Made by a program: the position numbers and the translations under genes. From Bacteroidota bacterium (GTDB lineage: Bacteria; Bacteroidota; Bacteroidia; Palsa-965): a stretch of DNA of 47,028 nucleotides. The notes under the pieces are model-generated. The model made no database searches. It saw nothing but the letters and a program-made list of their open reading frames with translations, and had not been told where the DNA came from. The DNA lies in NCBI GenBank assembly GCA_006218065.1, contig VBWE01000025.1, positions 1-47,028 on the forward strand. The letters are read 5' to 3'. This document shows positions 43,051 to 47,028 of the stretch, piece after piece (position 1 is the first letter of the stretch; every line of letters starts with the position of its first letter).

Positions 43051-44958
43051 GTGAATTACCTATCAGTAGAAACAGTAAGCAAGTCATACGGCGCCCGCGT
43101 TTTGTTCAGCGATCTTTCTTTCGGCCTTTCGAAAGGCGACAAAACGGCGCTGGTGGCGAAAAACGGCGCGGGCAAAACTTCGCTGCTCAACATCATCTGC
43201 GGAAAAGACAAACCGGACAGCGGCATCGTAACGCTGCGAAAGGACATCACGGTTGCCGTACTCATGCAGGATCCTGTTTTTGATGACACGAAAACCGTGA
43301 TCGAAATCGCCGTTTCGGGCGATACGCCTTTACTGAAAACCGTGCGGGAATATGAAGAACTGATTGCGCTTTCGGAAAGCGATCACTCGGACGAAACGCA
43401 GCTGCGCCTGCAAAATGCCGGCGAGCGGATGGACGAACTGAAAGCCTGGGACACGGAATCGAAAGTGCGGCAGATGCTCGGAAAACTCGGGCTGCACCAG
43501 CCTGCGCAGGAAGTAAATACGCTTTCGGGCGGACAGAAAAAACGGCTTGCGCTGGCGCAGGTACTTTTATCCGAGCCCGATTTCCTGATCCTGGATGAGC
43601 CGACGAACCATCTTGATGTGGACATGATCGAGTGGCTGGAAAATTACCTCGCCTCGAAAGACCTGACCCTGCTGCTGGTCACGCACGACCGGTATTTCCT
43701 GGACCGCGTCTGCACGTCGATCATCGAACTGGAAGACGGGAAATTATATCACTACGACGGAAATTTCACCTACTATATCGAGCGCAAAGCCGAACGCGAG
43801 ATCGCGCAGGAAGCCTCACTTGAAAAAGCGAAGAACCTGTACCGGCGCGAGCTGGAATGGGTGCGCAAGATGCCGCGCGCGCGCGGAACAAAAGCCAAAT
43901 CGCGCGTGGATGCGTTCAAGGACGTGGAAAAAGAAGCGAAAGGAAAACGCAAAGAGGAAGAACTCCAGCTCCAGGTAAAAATGACGCGGCTCGGCGGAAA
44001 AATTCTCGAACTGATCCGCATCCGGAAAAAGTACGGCGATAAAATCATCCTCGACGGTTTTGATTATACGTTCAAGCGCGGCGAAAAAATCGGCATCGTA
44101 GGTCCGAACGGAATCGGAAAAAGCACGCTGCTGAACATCGTCCTCGGCAACGAACCGTACGACAGCGGAAAAATTCAGACCGGCGAAACGGTTGTTTTCG
44201 GGTACTACGCGCAGCAGGGCATGCAGTTGAAGGAAGACAAGCGCGTGATCGAAGTGATCAAAGACATCGCCGACGTGTTTCCGCTGGCCGACGGGAAAAA
44301 TCTTTCCGCATCACAGATGCTGCAGCGTTTTCTTTTCGCACCGCATACGCATTACAGTTATGTTTCCACGCTGAGCGGCGGCGAGCGGCGGCGGCTTTTC
44401 CTGCTGACCGTGCTGATGAAGAATCCGAATTTCCTCATCCTGGATGAACCGACGAACGATCTCGATATTCTTACGCTCGGCGTCCTGGAAGATTTCCTTA
44501 CCGATTTCCCGGGCTGCGTGCTGATCGTTTCGCACGACCGTTATTTCATGGATAAGCTGGTGGATCATCTTTTCATTTTCGAAGGCGACGGCATCATCAA
44601 GGACTTCCCGGGCAATTATACGCAGTGGCGCGAACATCAGCCGGAAAAAGAAAAACGAATCCCGGCCGTGAACACATCCCCAAAACCTATCGAAGCCGAA
44701 ATTAAAACAACCCCGGTAAACGATGCCGCACCGGCAAAACGGAAACTGAGCTTCAGGGAAAAAAGCGAACACGAGCAACTGGAAAAAGAAATCGCGCAGC
44801 TCGAAAAAGAGAAAACGGAAATCACTGCATTATTATCCGCCGAAAGTGATCACGAAAAACTGCAGAAAGCCGCCGCACGTTTCGGCGAAATTGACAAACT
44901 GCTCGAGACGAAGATGCTGCGCTGGATGGAGCTGGATGAGTTGTATAGTTTGTCGTAA
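43051..44958 (+). CDS. ABC-F family ATPase, Uup-like
   Basis: The protein has 635 residues from GTG 43051 (VNYLSVETVSKSYG). Two ABC domains and no membrane segment: Walker A KNGAGKTSLL and GPNGIGKSTLL, signatures LSGGQKKRLALAQ and LSGGERRRLFLL, Walker B FLILDEPTNHLD and FLILDEPTNDLD. A linker rich in charged residues (RKMPRARGTKAKSRVDAF) joins them, and the C-terminal ~80 residues form a coiled coil (HEQLEKEIAQLEKEKTEI), the Uup/ABC_tran_CTD extension. Uup-like proteins act on ribosomes or on DNA transposition intermediates in the cytoplasm. Confidence 0.93.
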   Translation: MNYLSVETVSKSYGARVLFSDLSFGLSKGDKTALVAKNGAGKTSLLNIICGKDKPDSGIVTLRKDITVAVLMQDPVFDDTKTVIEIAVSGDTPLLKTVREYEELIALSESDHSDETQLRLQNAGERMDELKAWDTESKVRQMLGKLGLHQPAQEVNTLSGGQKKRLALAQVLLSEPDFLILDEPTNHLDVDMIEWLENYLASKDLTLLLVTHDRYFLDRVCTSIIELEDGKLYHYDGNFTYYIERKAEREIAQEASLEKAKNLYRRELEWVRKMPRARGTKAKSRVDAFKDVEKEAKGKRKEEELQLQVKMTRLGGKILELIRIRKKYGDKIILDGFDYTFKRGEKIGIVGPNGIGKSTLLNIVLGNEPYDSGKIQTGETVVFGYYAQQGMQLKEDKRVIEVIKDIADVFPLADGKNLSASQMLQRFLFAPHTHYSYVSTLSGGERRRLFLLTVLMKNPNFLILDEPTNDLDILTLGVLEDFLTDFPGCVLIVSHDRYFMDKLVDHLFIFEGDGIIKDFPGNYTQWREHQPEKEKRIPAVNTSPKPIEAEIKTTPVNDAAPAKRKLSFREKSEHEQLEKEIAQLEKEKTEITALLSAESDHEKLQKAAARFGEIDKLLETKMLRWMELDELYSLS

Positions 44959-44971
44959 GTTGTCCGGGCCT

Positions 44972-45100
44972 CGACTGCCGCTCGGCCTGACAAGATCAAG
45001 GAATTAACTATTATCGACTGCCGCTCGGCCTGACAAGATCAAGGAATTAATATTATCGGCTGCCGCTCGGCCTGACTTATCGGCTGCCGCTCGGCCTGAC
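44972..45100. repeat. Four direct repeats of CTGCCGCTCGGCCTGAC
   Basis: Units start at 44972, 45015, 45057 and 45081 (intervals 43, 42 and 24). All share CTGCCGCTCGGCCTGAC, preceded by CGA or CGG. Units 1 and 2 are followed by the identical AAGATCAAGGAATTAA and separated by TTATCGA-type spacers. The unit contains the short inverted pair GCCG/CGGC. The spacers are not unique sequences of constant length, so this is not a CRISPR array. Confidence 0.85.
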
Positions 45101-45129
45101 AAGCAAAACAATGTCGCATACACTTCGGC

Positions 45130-45147
45130 TCCCGATAGCTATCGGGA
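45130..45147. repeat. 18-bp perfect palindrome TCCCGATAGCTATCGGGA
   Basis: Same 16-bp core as the palindrome at 26291-26310. It lies alone in the repeat-packed gap, not next to a gene end. Confidence 0.75.
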
Positions 45148-45230
45148 CGCCATTCGAAATTTAAGTCGGGCGACTATCCCGAAGGGAATAAAATTTACTT
45201 TGGTGTCTATCCCATCAGAACAGTGAAAAG

Positions 45231-45343
45231 AAACGCTCAATGCCAAATGTCCAATTACCAATGTTCATCGGACCAATTCATTGATAATTGTGCGTTGTGC
45301 GTTTGACATTGGGCATTAAAGTGTCCTGAGGGGATACATACCT
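45231..45343. repeat. Intergenic repeat element, copy 2 (AAACGC...GATACATACCT)
   Basis: Begins AAACGCTCAATGCCAAATG and ends GTCCTGAGGGGATACATACC followed by T, matching the ends of the element at 26270-26408; the middle differs (ATGTTCATCGGACCAATTCA). The right end touches the stop codon of the glycosyltransferase gene. Confidence 0.65.
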
Positions 45344-46060
45344 TTACTTTTTCCCCCGCAGCCTGATCCACGTAAACAGCACGCCGAGCGTCACCTTCCA
45401 CATATAATACACCGCGCCCAGCGAATTGATCGACGATACTCCGCCTTGTCTTTCGCGCATTTCCACCTGCAATTCGCCGATGCGGAAACCGTAGCGCGCG
45501 TAAATCACGATGGCTTCCGGCTCCGGGTATTCGTCGGGATAATATTCGCTCACTACGGAAAGCACGTTTTTCTTCAGTAAGCGCAAACCGGAAGTACTGT
45601 CATAAACCGTTACACCGGTCAGTAATTTATTCAGTCGCCTGAACCAGTTTATCCCCGCGCGGCGCATCGCCGTGGACTGGAAACCTTTGTTGTCGATAAA
45701 ACGGGAGCCGATCACCACGTCGCATTTTTTTTCCTCCGCATGCTGCAGAAGCAGGGGAATGGATTCCGCCGGATGCTGCCCGTCGCCATCCACCTGCACG
45801 GCGTAATCGAAATCATTTTCGAAAGCATAGCGGAAACCCGATTGCACCGCGCCGCCGATCCCGAGATTCACGGGCAGGTGAAGCGCGACACAATCCAGCG
45901 CGTCGATTATTTCTCCCGTCCGGTCCTTCGAGCAATCGTTCACCACCACCGGGATAATTTCTATCCCGCTGTTCCGCGCAACCAGCAAAATTTCATTCAC
46001 CACGGCGGTGATGGAATCCTGTTCGTTGTAGGCCGGAATAATCGCTGCGATCCGCGTCAT
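45344..46060 (-). CDS. Family 2 glycosyltransferase (polyprenyl-phosphate mannosyltransferase/DPM1-like)
   Basis: The protein has 238 residues from ATG 46060; an in-frame ATG at 46099 would lie in the terminator of the upstream gene. The GT-A motifs are IAAIIPAYNEQDSI at the N-terminus, VVNDCSKDRTGEI, NLGIGGAVQSGFRYA, and the metal-binding VQVDGDGQHP (Asp91, Asp93). One C-terminal hydrophobic segment (LGAVYYMWKVTLGVLFTWI) anchors it to the inner membrane. It transfers a sugar from a nucleotide donor to a lipid carrier or similar acceptor. It is downstream of the tail-fibre-like gene but behind a terminator. Confidence 0.92.
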   Translation of the reverse strand: MTRIAAIIPAYNEQDSITAVVNEILLVARNSGIEIIPVVVNDCSKDRTGEIIDALDCVALHLPVNLGIGGAVQSGFRYAFENDFDYAVQVDGDGQHPAESIPLLLQHAEEKKCDVVIGSRFIDNKGFQSTAMRRAGINWFRRLNKLLTGVTVYDSTSGLRLLKKNVLSVVSEYYPDEYPEPEAIVIYARYGFRIGELQVEMRERQGGVSSINSLGAVYYMWKVTLGVLFTWIRLRGKK

Positions 46061-46096
46061 AAAGAAGAAAGGGAATGTCTGTTTCACATTCCCTTT
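46061..46096 (-). terminator. Terminator between the tail-fibre-like gene and the glycosyltransferase
   Basis: AAAGGGAATGT (46068-46078) and ACATTCCCTTT (46086-46096) form an 11-bp exact stem with a 7-nt loop. On the minus strand it is followed by CTTCTTT. It ends one base before the ATG at 46060, so this hairpin also covers the glycosyltransferase leader. Confidence 0.7.
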
Positions 46097-46117
46097 CAAA
46101 AATAGGATTAATACTGC

Positions 46118-47028
46118 TTACTGCATGACCACGATATGCCAGTTCATCGCCGGGGGATCAACCGGTGCAAGTGCGGCGTTATAGAATTTCACTTCCACGG
46201 TATTGGCAGCGGAAACACGCGAATACGCGATGATGATCCCGTTAGCCAGCGCCTGGTCGGGCGAAATGTGCACACATCCCCCGACAACTGCATTCGCTAC
46301 GGTGAACGTCTGGACAAGCACTCCGCCGGTGGCAGCAATAGAAGGCAGGTCGACGTTCTGCGTGTTGCGGATGATGGTATTTACGATCGTACCGTTTACA
46401 CCGACTTTGATCGGGCCGGCTACATCCAGTTTGGCAGAAGCGTTCGGCGTGCTGGTTCCGATACCGACGGCGCCGGTCGTGCTGTTTGCATAAATCAGGT
46501 TCGAGAACGTGGAACCGACGTTTACGAAGAAATCGTTCGACGGGTTGAAACCGACATAACCACGCAGCGTACCGGTTCGCATGAAGCCGATTCCCGAGTT
46601 GGCCGTTCCGTTCAGCGCGTTGATGTACAGTGATGCGTTTCCGCTGTTGTTACTTTCCCCGTACATCGCCACACCATTTCCAAGCGCGTCGGAAACCGTG
46701 AAGTTGGAGAATGCAAACGGCGTGATCGATCCGATCACCACGCGTCCGTTCGCATCGATACGCATGCGTTCGTTGCCCGAAGTTCCGAACCAGAGCGGCT
46801 GCGCTTCGTTCTGCAGGAAGAAGGCATCGCCCGGTATTCCGCTGATGCCCAGAAAAGCGCCGTCGAGCAAAGTTGTGCCTGTTCCGCTATGTGTAAACTG
46901 GATGCGTTTGTTGACTGCCGTTGAACCGCCGATATGAAAATCAACGTTGGGAACGGCCTGGTTGAGGCCGAGGAAGGTGCCCGTATTGATCAGGTTGCTG
47001 GTAGCTACCAGGTTATTCGTTGCGCTGA
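46118..47028 (-). CDS. Tail-fibre-like surface protein (partial, N-terminus beyond right edge)
   Basis: The frame is open from the right edge to a stop at 46118 (over 300 residues shown). TTG 46870 is only an internal codon; the reading frame continues upstream (NNLVATSNLINTGTFLGLNQ and TAVNKRIQFTHSGTGTTLL). The visible part carries the beta-helical repeats typical of Bacteroidota tail-fibre-like proteins: AFFLQNEAQPLWFGTSGNERM, RIDANGRVVIGS, GAVGIGTSTPNASAKLDVAG. The C-terminal ~90 residues form a beta-sandwich ending VKFYNAALAPVDPPAMNWHIVVMQ. No T9SS domain is seen at this end. Likely an extracellular structural protein; no prophage genes lie next to it. Confidence 0.85.
   Translation of the reverse strand, partial: SATNNLVATSNLINTGTFLGLNQAVPNVDFHIGGSTAVNKRIQFTHSGTGTTLLDGAFLGISGIPGDAFFLQNEAQPLWFGTSGNERMRIDANGRVVIGSITPFAFSNFTVSDALGNGVAMYGESNNSGNASLYINALNGTANSGIGFMRTGTLRGYVGFNPSNDFFVNVGSTFSNLIYANSTTGAVGIGTSTPNASAKLDVAGPIKVGVNGTIVNTIIRNTQNVDLPSIAATGGVLVQTFTVANAVVGGCVHISPDQALANGIIIAYSRVSAANTVEVKFYNAALAPVDPPAMNWHIVVMQ

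Larger units (their letters stand above)
44959..45343. other. 385-base gap packed with repeats and no gene
   Basis: The region between the ABC-F stop and the glycosyltransferase stop is made almost wholly of repeated sequence: four CTGCCGCTCGGCCTGAC units, one TCCCGATAGCTATCGGGA palindrome and one AAACGC...GATACATACCT element. No protein or RNA gene is visible. The two flanking genes are convergent. Confidence 0.75.

Noticed and set aside
44972-45100. Possible CRISPR array from four direct repeats
   Set aside because: The intervals are 43, 42 and 24 bases. The two long spacers share the same AAGATCAAGGAATTAA sequence, and there are no cas genes. It is a tandem repeat of a dispersed element.
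46118-47028. Prophage tail-fibre module
   Set aside because: The protein has tail-fibre-like repeats, but no other phage gene is present and such repeats are common in secreted Bacteroidota proteins.

Overview
The window looks like a chromosomal segment of a free-living member of the Bacteroidota. The evidence is type IX secretion (T9SS) cargo with both kinds of C-terminal sorting domain, SprB-type repeats, a T9SS plug protein (DUF5103 family), a Reg_prop/Y_Y_Y sensor, a haem-type TonB-dependent receptor, DUF1003 and DUF2304 proteins, and repeated TAnnTTTG promoter elements, which are the -7 signature of this phylum. Species cannot be named from the sequence. I see no rRNA, tRNA, CRISPR array, insertion sequence or prophage.

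Layout. 1-10522 is a cell-surface region: a very large multi-domain secreted protein that runs off the left edge, a propeller sensor with a SpoIIE-type phosphatase, and a 755-aa SprB-repeat protein with a type B sorting domain, followed by a frameshifted gene remnant. 10624-24583 is mostly housekeeping: a histidine kinase, mtgA with an overlapping small HEXXH protein, an O-methyltransferase, mazG, the T9SS plug protein, apaG, an ECF-like sigma factor, uvrA, a type A T9SS cargo protein, a beta-barrel protein and an Omp28-like thioredoxin-fold lipoprotein. 24914-30523 holds a DUF6985-like protein, a DUF1003 membrane protein, a secreted hypothetical, and a four-gene overlapping operon (DUF2304, unknown, GMC oxidoreductase, NAD-dependent epimerase). 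30525-39036 is dominated by a minus-strand lipid-modification operon. 39156-47028 holds the TonB receptor with an upstream partner, a rhomboid protease, an Uup-like ABC-F ATPase, a family 2 glycosyltransferase and a tail-fibre-like surface protein cut by the right edge.

The most interesting system is the seven-gene operon at 31408-38686: desaturase, DUF1295 membrane protein, coclaurine N-methyltransferase-like enzyme, FAD oxidoreductase, DUF1365 protein, lipoprotein and CFA-synthase-like methyltransferase. It has the parts needed to desaturate, methylate and further oxidise or reduce membrane acyl chains. The CFA-like enzyme lacks two residues of the classical cyclopropane synthase active site, so the product may not be a cyclopropane.

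Two other themes stand out. Several genes have a TAnnTTTG-like element exactly four bases before the start codon, with no room for a ribosome-binding site, which suggests leaderless mRNAs. The intergenic gaps carry at least five kinds of repeats or palindromes, including a 132-bp nested perfect palindrome between convergent genes.
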